64,000 nucleotides of DNA from Azadirachta indica (taxonomy: Eukaryota; Streptophyta; Magnoliopsida; Sapindales; Meliaceae). The notes beneath the pieces were generated by a model. That model did not search any database and was not told the DNA's origin. It was given only the letters and a program-made list of their open reading frames with translations. The stretch lies in the NCBI GenBank assembly GCA_022749755.1, contig CM040446.1:15338367-15402366 (forward strand). Direction: 5' to 3'. Position numbers and translations under genes: made by a program. Position 1 is the first letter of the stretch. The number at the start of each line of letters is the position of its first letter. Below, piece by piece: positions 23,611 to 38,288 of this stretch.

Positions 23611-24215
23611 GGATACCGAGGAAGACGAGATCCGAGATGAAGAGAGTGCTCTTGCAGGGGAGAAAGAAGAAAATCAAAGGAGTTTGGAAGGTTTACGAGC
23701 GGTAGTAAGTGAACAAGACCGAATTTTGCAAAACCTTCAATCAACAGCTTTCCAGCTTGCCAACTACTACTTCGTGTTTCAAGGCGTGATACTGACAGTA
23801 ATTTGCAATGGTTCCACATCTCTAAAATGCTCAGCATTTGGTGGTTTCTCTTCTGCATCTCCCTGTTGCCGGCTACTCTAAATTTGGTGGCCTAGAGCAT
23901 TGTAGGACTAAAGTATCTCAGAACAATGGAAAAACGAGACCAAAACTGGCGTACGTGAATGCAATCTACTGCATGGAAACATTTACTTACTACAAGTGAG
24001 AAGTGCTTGAACTCAAAAGAGCTGCAGCTTCGTCTCCTAAGGAGCACCGCCAGCTAAATACAACCGTGTATGATGATGATCCCTTTAAACGATTCAAACG
24101 TAAAGCTTGCTTCATTTGTTGCATGTTCCTTTTCCTTTGCTTTGCCGGCATTATGCTTGCGGGTTTCTGGTTTATTTTGTGTATGAAAGACGAATCGGAG
24201 AAGAAGGATGCTTAA
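23611..24215 (+). pseudogene. Membrane-protein pseudogene, last exon(s)
   Basis: A TTTCAG acceptor at 23611 opens a frame reading DTEEDEIRDEESALAGEKEE, then a coiled-coil-like stretch (VVSEQDRILQNLQ) and a hydrophobic stretch (FQLANYYFVFQGVILTVI). Near 23831 the sense jumps frame to WWFLFCISLLPATLNLVA, followed by TAG, then GLKYLRTMEKRDQNW. Near 23954 it shifts again to NAIYCMETFTYYK, TGA, then EVLELKRAAA and a C-terminal membrane helix (CCMFLFLCFAGIMLAGFWFI) ending at 24215. Two frameshifts and two stops in what is otherwise sensible protein point to a dead gene for a plant membrane protein of unknown function. I do not recognise the family. Confidence 0.6.
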
Positions 24216-27107
24216 TGCATCGAGTTTTGTCGTGGAGCCAGAGGCGTCAGCATCTGCACCGATCGAATATTAAAAGTTTAAAAAGCTCCCGATCATAACC
24301 ATTCATTTATTTGAATTTCTAGTACTGTAGGTATTATTATTATTATTATTATTATTATTAGGACAAATATATTCAAAGTTATCCATTGTCTGTACTTGAT
24401 TTTACTGATCTGCTCATGACTTACAAGTTCCTGTTCTTAATTGTCTCCCCAGAATCAAATGGTTCAGATTTACGTTAGTTTCCAATCGTCCGATCCAATA
24501 AAGTATTCTGTTATTGCGAGAGGATTATTGTAGTATGCAAAAGGAAATTACAATGAAACTTTATCAATTTATGATATATGCAGTTCATTTCATTTGCAGC
24601 TAAGTCGATGTGGTAAACTTAAAAAACTATATGTATGTATGAACAGAAGTGAAATGCTACATAAAAGGTTCTTGATTCAAAATTTATATCCTAATTGATT
24701 AAAATGCAAATTAACTTAGATTTGTCTAAAAATAATTTTATTATTATTATTATTATTATTTAAAAAATGTTAGTTATAAGGTAAATAATTAACTAATAAA
24801 TATATGACAATCACCAGTCAGAATTGATATTTAAAAGCTTTTTGTATTTCAGCTTCATAATTATGCATGAATTGATAAAATATTCAGCAACAATCTGAAA
24901 ACACTAATCACACATGATTTTATCACCCTTTGTAATCCTCCGAGATAAGTAATTAACCACTTGTCCTCGTTATGATTTTATGAAGTTAGTAAGCAAGATT
25001 ATTTCACGTAAATTAAGCTTAAGTTATGGCCTCTAAAATTAATTCTTCAAATATATATATATATATATGTATGTATATGTATATGTATACGTATATGCAT
25101 ATGCATATGTATAGCAATAGCATTACCCGTTAATATACATGTTTCAATTGGGCTTTTGTGCCAATACATATGATATGAACGCGTAATTGGGCTTTGAAAT
25201 TTTTCCAATACGCGGAAATTAATATATTTTTTTTGTGACTTTAAATTTATTTTGAGACTTTTTTTTAAACTTATTTTGAGATTTTTTTTTTGAGATTATA
25301 CTAATTTCACACTTTGAAACTTAATTTTCAATTTAACTATATATATATTTTTACATTTTAATAAAATTAAAAAAAAAGAAAAAACTAAATTATTGAATAT
25401 TTTCATTTATATATTTGTATACTTAACAAAAATTGTTGAACTTGTTGTTTTAATTAATAATTGTTGCTGATAACAAATTTTTTAGTTTTTAAGCTAACAC
25501 TTAATAACTAATTTAGCATTTTAAAATCAATCAGAATCAACCTAATAAAAATCATCGTATTAAAATCTATTAAACTTGTTGGTGGTGTTGGGTGATGAGG
25601 GTCAGTGAGGGCGTTGTTATGGGGTGGTGAGAGTGATAGCAAGGGAGTTTTGTGTGAATTTTCATAAATCTTCCTCTATCTGTAATTTTTACAAATTTTA
25701 GGAAAGTATATGAAAATATATCGTACATATTAAGAAGGATCATCGTCCAATTTATATTAACAAAAACTTCAACTTAAAGCTAAGTGGTCAAATAGCAATA
25801 TTTAAGCTTAGATATTTAGAAGAATTTTCATTCCGACATTTAATATTTAAGCTTGAAGATTAATATACCCAATGGTATCTAAGTAGCGAATCATTTGATA
25901 GCTTCGACTTGAAGGTAAACGTCCAAACAATAGTATTTCAATAAGTAGTATAGCATGTTTGATACGTGATAACATTAGAGTATTCTATTACATAAAAAGT
26001 GATATTTTGTTCTATGTATATATGTAAATGCCATACGTGTATCTATTCTCCCTAGTAATGAGATTTATGTAGTCACTGAGTTGTCAGAAGATTTGTCTTT
26101 AAGAGTTGTCAAGGTACATTCTCTTTAAGCATTACCATAAATATGCAAAATGTATATGATACATAAATTAGGATTGGACTCTGTTTAAGCTACGAGGTTA
26201 CTTTGCCAAGTATTTCTGACCAAGGTATTTTAATATGTGATTGACGATTATTTGTACATAGTTTTATAATATTTATATGATTATAGAAAATATATTTTGT
26301 TTTAAATTGTATATAAACTCTTTCTCCTATTTTTTCCTATTTCTATTATCCCATGTAAAAATCATCTAATTTGTAATTCTTCTATCTAGAGTCGGAGCTC
26401 CTACTATATGCATGCTACACGAATTATCTTTTGACATCTTATTATATGTTATATGTAGATATTGCAGACAAATACATGTGTGTAAAAGTAACTACGACTG
26501 TGATGTTGTATTATTATAATGTCTTGGAATATAAAGAGTGAAATTTCATTAAAATTATAAACCATTTGCAGATATGGAAGAAGCTCTCTGTTTGGGGATT
26601 GGGTAGGGCTTTAAAATTTCTGCATTTTCAGTTGATTACTCATAAATCTCAATAAGAACATTCAAAGCTTTATCCATATGATCGCATTGCTACAGTTTTT
26701 GTTGGTTCTCATGAAGTTAGTTAATTGATATGATTCTCATAGGACTAGATAGAAGAGCCAAATACGTACTCAATGGTGATGAATATCATAGCAAACAAGG
26801 TTCAATCATGTGTTTGTGAAATTGGCAAATACTGACAGGGAGAAGAGGCCTATGGCAATAAAATTTGTGTTATTGCTTTTTGTATCATATATATATATAT
26901 ATAGATATATATATAACGCTAATAGATACAACTGAAAAGAGAGGGAAAAATCGGAAAAAAAAATGCACAAAAAGAGATAGACATTATTCACTGGACAAAA
27001 CTCTTGCATTCAGTCTGGGACTGGACTCTAAAGAGGTATTCCCTGCACTCTTCTAGTGGGTTTGAAATTGGGAAAACCACATCTGTTTGTGGGTATGTAT
27101 AATATCC
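24216..27107. other. Intergenic, AT-rich, no gene recognised
   Basis: Contains simple repeats: (ATT)n at about 24334-24360 and 24733-24760, and mixed TA/GTATAT runs at 25055-25110 and 26888-26915. From about 26818 it matches the 3' flank of PDR gene 1, so this end is the 3' UTR of PDR gene 2. No coding region can be supported. Confidence 0.5.
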
Positions 27108-30100
27108 TCATCTGTGTTGAAAGTTGAATGCCTTGATTGAATAGGCAAAGGTGAATCCGAAGAGCACAGTTATTCCAACATGTACAAGTGCGACAACTCC
27201 TACTAAGTCAGGATCGTACCCAAAATAACTGCTCACAAAATCTGCAACCCTTTCACCAGAGTCTAATGTGTCATTTATGTCTCCGAATTGTGAAGCAACC
27301 AATCCATACAATGTCCAAGATACAGGGCAAATCCAATAGTACCATCTCCACCAGATCGGAATCCTCTGTTACAGAAGAAGTTTACTCTCATTAGTTGGAG
27401 TTCCTTTTCGAGAATTCAGGAGAATAAGAAAGAGAAAAAAGATGTGAGGGATTATAGCAAATTTAGTAACTTACTGTTCGAGGAATGATGAACCCGGAAA
27501 AGAGGTTCCACAATACATAGAAGGCAGAGGCAATTATGGCAGCCATGTTGTGGTTGGGAGTAACGGCCACAGTCATCATTCCGTAGAATGTGAAGTATAA
27601 AAATGTGAAGTACATGAAGAAGAGATACCAGAGAAACTTTGTTAATGACCAATGAAATCCTATCATGGCATATACTAAAATCCCGTATAAAACAGCCTGA
27701 ATGAAGATGTGAGGAAGCTCAATCACAACCTGCAAATCAACGAGATTTGGTAAGATAAGGATATCATATTGATTAACTCCCTGGGACATTGAATAAAGCG
27801 TTACTTTTGTACAATTTAGAGAAGCTTATTGACATCAAGGTTTCCTCTGGAAAACTTTTGATAAATTTTTCTCGCCAAGGCAGATGTAATACCTGTCCAA
27901 AGGCATATGGTAAAGCTGAATACATTCCAGCTGCTATTTCTCTGTAAAAGACTGTTCTCTCAACAGCCACAACTGGCTGCACTGACGTTGCGTTTTGTAC
28001 TCCAATGAAGAGAATAGCAGCATACATTGAGCCCATTGCATTGAAGAGATCTTGTTTGATTGTTCTACAGTTACCAAGAGTTTGATAAGAATTAGAAACC
28101 GAGGTGAGACAATTTTGACTTTCAATATGTCCAACTTACATCATATTCTTCATACCTCTTGGAGCCAATATCCCAGAAAATTGTCCCAAACATCAAAGCT
28201 ATGAATGTTGTAAAAAGGAGCCGCACTGCAGTGTATGGTGGATTTCTCCAATATGACAAATGCTGTTTCCATAGACAAGCCATGCATTGTGTGAAGAAAG
28301 ACTGTGAATATTTGGTGCTAAAATATAGATCATTTGATCCTGGTAGAGGTGTACTTAGTTCTTTGATCAATTCTTTGTTTCTCCTGCATTACACAAGATA
28401 AAATACTATCCTGTTAGAAGAAAAATAGAACGCCAAAAGTTATACGCTGTCACAAAGTTCTGAAAACTTTGATCTCATACATTCTGGTTTAGCCAATCAG
28501 ACTTCTTTTAGTTGCTAAAATCTTGTTGCAATGCACACAAATGTCTGTCTTTGGCTAGTTTTGAAATATAATTCAAAAGAGAATTTTAAACCAGTAGTCT
28601 TTCATTCAATTCTGAAACTTTTGAGGTTTTCCTACCTGTACAATTCTGAATTTTTGTACACATCAGTGAAATTGATTCCAAGAGCTGCTTCTTGTGCTGG
28701 TGATGTAACCTCCAACATCCAAGTTGCAGGATTATAACCATCTCTAATCTTAGGTACTCCATTGATTCCCTTGATGAATAGTGACATTATGTGTCAGTAA
28801 TTACCCGATAATTTGTTTCCTTTTTTATAAAGCGCTACTTTAATGATTTTTAAAACATGCATGTTTTAGCCTCACCTCAAAGTACTTGATCAATTGGGAA
28901 GAATGGCGACCTAATGGACCAACATATATCTCTTCACCTCCCCGTTTCAGTAGGAGCAGCTGAAATGATGCATAAGAATTACTATTTCTTTTATTCTATG
29001 GTAACTAAAACAAATTATCGTCTTGGATAAAGCAGATATCTTACCTCATCAAAAGCATCAAAGATATCAATGCTAGGCTGGTGGATGGTGCAAACCACAG
29101 TCCTTCCTGTGTCCACCGTGTTCCTCACTGTTCTCATTACTATAGCCGCTGCCCTGGCATCTAAACCAGAAGTTGGCTCATCCATAAATATAATTGATGG
29201 ATTGGCAACAAGCTCCACCGCAATTGTGAGCCTCTTCCTCTGTTCGGTTGAGAGCCCATTTACGCCAGGCAACCCAACAAGTGCTTCCCTTATTGGGTTC
29301 AGCTCTACAAGTTCCATCACTTCTTCAATAAACATCTGCAAACCATGAATTAAAACCTGTCAACAACCTAATATTATCTAGGAGAGCCAAAAATGATTAA
29401 TGCTTATAAAGTGTTCCTTTGAATTAGAATGTGCTTCTGCTTTAACCCACGTTATCTTTCAAGTTTCAACTAAAAGAGCAGAAAATTGATTAACACGTTT
29501 GTAACATTACCTTTCTGGTATCAGAATCAACTTCAGAGGGCAATCGAAGCCAAGCAGAATAAACCAAGGATTCATAGACTGTAACGTGAGGAGAGTGGAT
29601 ATCGGTTTGTTCACAGTATCCTGATATGCGAGCAAATGTTTCTTGCTTCTTTGGATACCCGGATATTGTGATTCTCCCACTGATATATCCATCTGTTTTT
29701 CTTCCAGCCAAAACGTCCATTAGAGTTGTCTTGCCAGCACCACTAACACCCATTAGTGCTGTGAGGACTCCTGGCCTAAAAGCACCACTCACACCCTTCA
29801 GAAGTTCTAGCCGATCCTCACGAATACCTTGTGCTTTCATTTCCTGCAAACATAATACTGAGTTTATCATGCGGCAATATTCGGTGCTGTAAAAATATGC
29901 ATATATAAATCTGTCGAAATATTGCAAAAGAAAAATCAGCAGGTTGTTGAAAATGCTAAAATAGGGGGAAACTTGAGAGGATAAAAAAATTTCATGCAGT
30001 TATTATGTGAGTATTGGATTGTGCATGTTTAGTTATAAATTCATGCTTAGTGGCAAAAGATCTTCTGTATTTAAGACTAATAATCTGACATTTACCTCCA

Positions 30101-33100
30101 AGTTTAGCAATATATTGTAGTTTAACATCTCATCATTTCTGCTTTTTGAAACTAGAAAGTACCTGCGGCATGTCTACTATATATCTGATATCATCGAAAG
30201 TGATGGAATGAGGTTCAAAAGGAAGAATCATTCCCCGCTTTATTTTCTGGTCAGCTTCACTAAAGCTTCCCACCCTTACGGACAAAGTCCTGGATGATAC
30301 ATTTCTACGACTTTCATTTCCTTTTTCTGCATATTGTTATCAAAGGAATTTATGTTATGACTTCTTTTCCACGAGTTAAGGTTAGAAACATAAATCTCTA
30401 AGCTCATAACTCACCGGAATAGTTCTTTGCCTTTGATGACAGCTCCATAGGCTCTCCAGTTCTGCAAGCATTTTTCTCAGCAAATGCCTCTTCAGATAAT
30501 AATGCCTGAGGCTTCCCAAATGCTGCAGCAAGTTACTCCAATAATCAGACCACTAACCCTGCGGTTTTAAAACTCCGAAATGTAAGAAGAGGATACTTAC
30601 GGTCAAGATACTTTAGAGCCAAGGTAAAAAGGAAATTGAATAGAAGAACATATCCAATCAAAGCTCCTACTCCAATCCAATACCAATATGCTTCTGGGAA
30701 AAGGCCACGAGACTTCAAGATTTGAACTCCTAATGGTTCTCTGGAATTTGGAAGAATCTAGAACCCAAAAGTTTGAAAGGGAGTTAACCGCAATCGAACA
30801 AGTTCTGAACTATTTTTACTCTAATCCTAATCTTATCACTTCTCAAAGTAATGAAAAAATTATACTTACATGACTCCAGCTCTTCCCAAGAAATTCATTC
30901 GCAGCTATAGCATTCTGTCCATACATCATTGGAGAGAACCAATAACCCCACAACCACCATTTCTTTACATTATCTGACGCAAATCAACAATGTTTCTATC
31001 ATCAGAATTCTATTCACATCTCCATTAAGAAAATTTTAGGTTGAATTGTTATTGATTCACCTCTTGATAAGATAAATCCACCCATAACAAGGATTGTAAG
31101 TAAAGCAAATGAACCAAATGTGTTTGCAACAATTATATTCCTCCCAAGTGCACCCATCAATCGGAACAATCCGGAAGCCATCTGATTTACACAAAGGAGT
31201 AAAAAGTACTGCTTGAAGAACCTGTTAATTGAGAAATATCTCAAGTTAAATGAGCCAAAAGAAAAAGAAAATTGAAGATGCTGAGTTCGTTTTACTGACC
31301 TTTCAATGTTCGGATCAAAGCCTATAACATAGTAAGTCATGAACACCCAAATCCCAACTTCAATAAAGGATATTGGTATTTTAAGGATCCATGTAGGTAA
31401 AGAGTATGCCCATGAAGGAAAGAAGAGAAGGTCCCTTTGCTTGTAAAAGACTGGAAGTTTCATGATAGTCATAGCAAGCTCCGAGAATCCATTAAACATT
31501 ATTGTGATGAGAGCAAAGAACATAGCTCCCATATAAATCCCACCATCTTCTACTGTGTCCCGGTGCATCTCAGTTCTCAGAAACAAGGTCATTGTTACAG
31601 TAGTTGCAAAAAGTATCTGAAAATTGAAAAAAAAAAAAAAGAATAAATAGTCTTTGAATCCTTAGGAATTTTTTTTTTAACTCTAGAAATATTTCTGAAC
31701 AGGTTTGGCATCAAGACCAGAAGTTAAATCCTTGAATTCTACTCACCTGAAACATTTTGAAAATGTAGACGAATGAGTTCCTCTTCATAAGTAAATATTC
31801 CCTTGAAAAGCAAGCTTTCAGCAGTTCCTTCTTACTAGCACCATACTTATTAGTCGTTAGCGCAGTAGGGTGGCATTTGGACTTGTCAAATGGAGTACCA
31901 AGATCATCACCTAGTTTTCGACCGATGTGAAATGATTGAAACGCTTCAGCAAATTCCTTGACACTAACAAAACTATAAGGTTCATCTGTATTCGCCCAAT
32001 ATTGCTCTTGATCCTTCCTTGATGTCACCTGTTGCAACCCCACAAAAAAAGAAAATTAAAAGAAGCCGATCAGTTCCATACTTTGAAAGAGTATACCAGA
32101 AAACAAAATTTCTTCTAAAGCTCTGGAATTTCAAATTTACTTCTTGTAAGAAGTCAGCAACTCCTTTTCTCTCAGGGCACCTGAAGCCCATGCATTCGAA
32201 GAATTCTAGAACGCTTTCACGGGGACCTTGATACACAATTTGCCCATCTGAGAGAAGAATTATATCGTCGAACAGTTCATAGGTTTCTGGTGCTGGCTGA
32301 AGAAGAGAGATGACAGCAGTTCCGTTGAGGATATGAATGGATTGTCTGAGAGAGTTTACAATTTGGTATGTTGTTGAACTGTCCAAACCAGTTGATATCT
32401 CATCCATGAAAAGCGCTTGTGCCTGTCCAACAAGCATTTCCCCTGTTCCCATTTTGTCCAAATAAATTTAAGGAAAAGCCGCAAACATGAGTATAGAATA
32501 GTGAAAGATATGAAATTCTGAAAACTCAGCATCAAAGAGATGGTGGATGTCCAGCTGTATTAGATTTACCTGTTGTGAGACGCTTTCTCTGTCCGCCAGA
32601 GATTCCTCGGAGCATTTCGTCTCCCACCATGGTATCGGCGCATACCTCCAGGCCCAAAATCTGAAAAAATGTATTAAAGTCACCTAACGTCCGATAAAAC
32701 ACATACCCATCGTGAATTCACGATGAACCGCGAAATTTGAATTTTGTTGAGTTTTAAAATATCCTTAAAGCATTTCCTAGAAACTTACTCATGTTAATTA
32801 CCAATTTAAATACAGAACTATAAAGAATTCAATTCTCTACTCCATTTACCCATGTCTTTTTTTAATGGAATAGATAGACAGTGAGGAGATTTGCACCTTG
32901 AGAACATAATCTGTAACTACATTTGTCTCCTGTCCTTCTAATGCTGCCGCCTTCATGTAAAGATCGATATCAGGATCTGGCTTGATATTCGCAGCCTTTT
33001 CTCTTCTAGATAGCTCTGCTAACATCTCTGCAAATTGTTCACAAGTTGAAACAACTCCATTTAGACTTAGAACCATAGCTTAATTTTTTCCTTTTATGCA

Positions 33101-34307
33101 ATGTTTTATAGGTAGGACAAAGAAGCAAATGCTATAGGTTCAAAGTTCACTGACCATAACGGGGTCCAACTCCTTGACATCTTGCTGAAAAGGCCAGAGT
33201 TTCTCTCACTGTCATTTCTCCTATATGGAGATCATACTGACTTATATATGCTGATGTCCTCTGTGGCACAAACTCTTCCAACCCATGTCCATTATATGTA
33301 ACTTTCCCTGAAAACTGAATTTTAGCGAGTACCCGTTAATGTTAGATAAAAAGGTTAAAAAATGACAACGAACACATTCAAAAACACATTAATTTCCTTA
33401 CTTTCAGATCTTTTGCGAGTTTTCCAGCCAAAGCCAGTAGTAAAGTAGTCTTCCCAGAGCTTGGAGGGCCTAATAGTAATGTCAATCTGCAAAATTTAAT
33501 CAATTAATGGAGATTGGAATTGGGATGTTCGAACTCTCCGGAGTTTATATTTCATATTTCTGATGGAATGTGTTATCACCTTCGGGGTTTGATGATTCCA
33601 CTGACATCGTGAAGAATTGGTAATGGTTTCTTTCTACTTGGAAGAACGTGAAGATAATTCAAGAATCCCTGCACAGATAAAGGGAGCAAATCTTCAGTTT
33701 AGACTCAGAGCCAAAAAGGCGACCGAATGTAAATTCTAGATTAAAATTACGAATTATTACCTCTAACACATTAGCACAGAAGTTGAAGATAGTTGGTAAA
33801 GCTCTACTTCCTATATAGGCTTCTGCTTCAACATTTAAATGATCAAACCTGACTTCAATTGTAGGCATATCTAGCCCCACTCTGTAATTTACCAAAAACA
33901 ATGAAAACTCAGTTATCAAAATGAACTGAAAACCAAAGAAATGAGGAAATCTGAAGCTAACTTCTGATGGGAACTTACTTATCAATGCGGTCCTTGAGCT
34001 TCAACAAGAACTTCTCGTTGTCTTCTTCACCAATTTTGATTAACCTGTCAATCAGATTCCTCCTCTCAATGAATCCAAGACTCTTAATATCAATCTCCCT
34101 AGCCTGGCCCTCAGCTTCAGTGAGTATACCTCTCTGAATGCGTAAATAAGTTGGCAGTTTTTCAATAGCTGCCCACCTCAAAGCTTCTTCATCATCGATA
34201 TCTTCCCGAGAAGACCTGGCAAAAACGTCCAAGGTATTGTTTCTCCAAATGCTAGAACTGCCTAAACGTGCACTGTTGATTCTGAACGAGCCTTCCGTAG
34301 CATCCAT
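27108..34307 (-). CDS. Full-size PDR-type ABC transporter, subfamily G (PDR gene 2)
   Basis: I can splice 23 exons in frame to 1451 residues: 33979-34307, 33761-33881, 33580-33668, 33402-33486, 33155-33314, 32897-33027, 32570-32660, 32141-32442, 31747-32028, 31300-31616, 31061-31221, 30870-30973, 30601-30757, 30415-30522, 30163-30326, 29511-29843, 29045-29335, 28876-28959, 28636-28769, 28156-28383, 27893-28064, 27475-27729 and 27108-27365. Every exon except the 14a/14b pair has exactly the same length as in PDR gene 1, so these are tandem duplicates. All ATPase motifs are intact: Walker [10 protein letters not shown] and GVSGAGKTT, both signatures, and MDEPTSGLD. The linker after TMD1 reads [11 protein letters not shown] and crosses an intron (30327-30414) that gene 1 lacks. 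The predicted role is a plasma-membrane exporter of the PDR1 clade; the substrate is unknown. Confidence 0.92.
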
Positions 34308-37300
34308 TTGCAGTGTTGTTGTTGTTGCAGCACCAGTATCAACTGAATGGCAACGCTGTTGTGTACTATAACCGAACAAGAACAACAAAGTCTTCTACTT
34401 CACTAACGTTCATATAAAGAAACTTGAGAAGAATCCATGGACTTTAGGGCAGAAACAGCTCAGTATCTGATAGGTATCTTGATTTTTCTTCGAGTGTTTA
34501 TGAATGGATAGAGAGATGCGCAATGTCTGTGTCTTAGTGTGTCCCTTCCCTTCCTTTCAGAATGTGGATTTGAACGAGATTTTGTTTATATTAAATTTTT
34601 TGATAACAGAAAAGGGTGTTTATATATAGGTGTATCACTACAAAAACTATAATGGGAAGGTCAACTTTTCTGTACCTCATCATGCTGTTGAAACAGGTGC
34701 TTTCATCATAAAACACAGGCAACAACAGCTTAGACTTGCCTCTTCTTTTAAGAATTATTTTACTATATTCTTTTGAAAAAATTATGTATATATGATCAGC
34801 GAAATTTCATGAAAATTATGAAAAAATTCTTTTTTTGTCACCTAACTCGCTTTAATAACAACATTGCTAGGCTAACTGAGATTTGGCTGAGACATTATGA
34901 TTGATTGATGTTAGCTTCAAATTAAATCATGAATTTAAATTTAATAAATTAGGTAACATGAAATAAAATTTTAAATTTTGGAATTGCCATTTAATTCTGA
35001 ACTGTACAAGATCTCTATTAATTGTAATGTGCAAGTAGCTGCCGACTTAATATTTTATTATAAAAATAATCAACAAATTAAAAAAAAAAAAAGATTCTGC
35101 TGGAAAATTAATGAAATATTAGTTAAATAAAAATAAAAATAAAAAAAAAAAATGCTTACCCTCCAAAGGGATTGTTCCTTCCTTCCACCGCAATAAATAA
35201 TCCCGAGGAGTGTGGCATTATTAACTGCTTAATACAATAATTAATAATGCATAACGTATATATTTATATATATATATCTTCTTATTTAATTTAATTTATT
35301 TTGTTTTTTAATTTTTTTTAAAAATAGTTATATTTTTATCGGATTTGCAATGTCCAGGATCATAATTATGTCAACGGAACTCTATATTAATATTATTAAT
35401 TAATTATTTAATTTTCTAAAATACCTAATAATCACGAGGCACGTGCTGAGTTGTTCGTAATACGCACTTCTAGAAATCAAATTAATTTAAATTAAATTAG
35501 TTTCTCTTATTAAGGTTGTCGTCAATTTAATTTAATTAATGAGGAAATTAGCTTTGTAAACTGTAATAGTACCTGTACGAAGTCCGGCCAAAGAGGCAGG
35601 AAACAAAAAACGATTTCTAAAATCTAACTGTTCTCCGAAAATGACAGACTTATTTATTAATATAAATCATTTATTTATGCACTGACTCTTGGATGATGAT
35701 GTTAGTACAACAGGGTTATTGCAGTGGCAGTAGAAACAGTGGTTTCAAAATAGAAAGTAATTTCAGTAAACATGTGTCTCCCTCTGCGATCTGTCGTATT
35801 TCGGACACTGCATATGTACGTATATGTGAGTATAGCCAGCACAATGAATAAACAACTAATGTTAAGGAGAGAAATTTTTATACAAAAATATATCTGTACA
35901 AATATACCTGATAAAGTTGTATTGCTGTCCATTATTTTTTATTTTAATTAAAATACAAAAAATATGACAATAATATAATATTATTATTAATGGTAAAATT
36001 TGAAATAAAAATTAAATAAATACTGACCTTTTTTTTTCTCCCTAAATTGTGAGGCAGCGCTCCTGCAAACGCTCATGTAATTTAATGATCTCGAGTGTTG
36101 TATTAATTTGTATAAATGAGTTTTTTATACTATTTTATTTACTTAGTAGGAATCATAAATAAAATAATAGTTGGAATTTATGAAATTAATTAGTCAAAAT
36201 CAGGCACTAATACGCGGTATGCAAAATCAACGGTTAAAAACTAGTTAACAAAGTCATAACAAAATCCTGAAGGAGATCTTGCCTCTGCATGCATTGCATG
36301 TATGCATGTGCCCTTTCAACTAAACCCATTATATATTTTGATGTCTTATCATCATCACTGACGCGTACTACTACACGTATACATTCATATTCCGAACGAA
36401 ATACAGAATATATATATATATATATATTTCTCTAATCACAACAACACAACTAGAATGAATATTGATGAAAACATATCAACGGCTGAGAATATTCCTGCTC
36501 CTCCAAATCCCATATTCATAGATACAGACATATAATTACTGATCATAATGCATGCGCATGCTAGCTGTTTTGATCGAATCGAATCATAATAACTTCAGCC
36601 TCCAGGATTAATAATAAGTTAATTACCGTCATTGGTTTCCTAATCAATCTGATATCATAACAAGTCATATAAAACAGATCATACATAATCAGATTGTTTC
36701 TTGTCGATGATCTGTACGTACGATATTAATTGCAAAACCCAAGACAGTATGATTTTGTACCAATATTAATTACTTAGGCCAATTCAAACCCAGCATTGAC
36801 CAAAATTGTGGATCTATATCTATCGATATATATATATGGATCGATATAATTACTGTATGTAATGTATATATGTGTCCCATGTGTACGAAATCCCCATAGC
36901 CGCGGAGAAAATCTGCTGATTTGTACAGTCAAAATATTAATATATATTTTGTTTAGTTTCTGAATTCAATTTATAATACTATTTTAGATTAATGGTACAT
37001 GCATCTTAGTGGGTTGCGTGACTCCTAATAGAATTTGTCTGCACGATGTGTGATCAACATATATTTCACCTTAATATTAGTTGATTAATTAATTAACTGT
37101 TCCTGCACCCCAGCACGGCTCAAAATATTACTTCTGAGAGCTTACTGTATTATGTGTCTAGCAAATAACAAAACCCTAGCTAATTATAAATCAAACTTTG
37201 ACCTAATTAACGTCTCCCCAGCCAATCGAATCACTAAAGTTTGACGTGTTAACTTCATCAACAATTTTAGCACTACAAGATATTATTAGAAATATGAAAC

Positions 37301-38216
37301 GAATTATATATGCATTACTTTAGGACAATATATAATAATAATAATAATAATCATCATCATATCATACATCAAAATTAAAATACTCGTTTACTTTTGTATG
37401 TATGTTAGGTTGACCATTTATATAATTATTTGGGTCTTCAGTATTTAAACATGTCAATGAAATAATTTAACAGGAGTATTAACTTAAGGCAATTTGAAAA
37501 CATATATAATATGTATATAAAACTGGGACGTCTTTTTGTTATATAGCTCAATTCCAAATGTTACCTAATGGAATCTTCTTCCAAAAAAATTCTCTTCTGT
37601 TTTGCAAATACGATAACGTTACAAATTGCATGCTTTCTGTCCCACATTGTCAATGGGTTCCAATTTGTTAGATAAGATATTCAATTCATAAGTTATCCCT
37701 CAATCCTTTTTGTGGTTAATTATTTGATATATTATATACAGCAAATTGTGATTACGTTAATCACTTGATCGACTTTTTGTTCAAGGTTTAATTTGCAATC
37801 CATATATGTCATGTCATGTAAATAGAAAAACAGAAATTCCCATTAGAATAGAAGAAAGAAAATCACTTGTGTATATGGAGATTAATATTTCTTGAGATAG
37901 TTTGAGCATATTCTCGGTAACAGTTCAAACGATTCGATTTTGCTAACAGCCACCATATTAGCTACCAACTGCTTAACTATATGTATAGTCCATTAATTAG
38001 ATGTATAATTTAAAAATAGTAATTATGTAGTTTTCAAGTGGAGCTCCATTTCTTGATCATTGTGCTTAATTATTCAACTAGTTATGTTCTGTGCGTCACC
38101 AGGAGCAAACCGTCTTGACCAATATAGATTCCGGTTAATTAGATTACGAGGAGCTGAAATTAACCGTCAGTGTTGAATTTTGATCATGTATATAATTGAT
38201 AATACTTTAATCACAA
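34308..38216. other. Intergenic, including the PDR gene 2 promoter
   Basis: On the minus strand TATATATAAA (34619-34628) is a plausible TATA box about 310 bp upstream of the PDR gene 2 ATG. Behind it is a TTGACC W-box core (34659-34664), which would suit the WRKY control common for PDR genes. The rest to 38216 is AT-rich with many homopolymers and (TA)n runs (35262-35277, 36410-36428). I see no gene. Confidence 0.35.
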
Positions 38217-38288
38217 GCGTCTGTAGTCCAACGGTTAGGATAATTGCCTTCCAAGCAATAGACCCGGGTTCGACTCCCGGCAGACGCA
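38217..38288 (+). tRNA. tRNA-Gly (anticodon TCC)
   Basis: A 72-nt cloverleaf. The acceptor stem GCGTCTG pairs with CAGACGC and the discriminator is A. The anticodon stem is ATTGC/GCAAT with loop CTTCCAA, giving anticodon TCC. The T arm is CCGGG TTCGACT CCCGG. The internal A box (TAGTCCAACGGTTAGG) and B box (GGTTCGACTCC) are intact and there is no intron. T-rich runs just downstream (38307-38315) can terminate Pol III. Confidence 0.96.
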
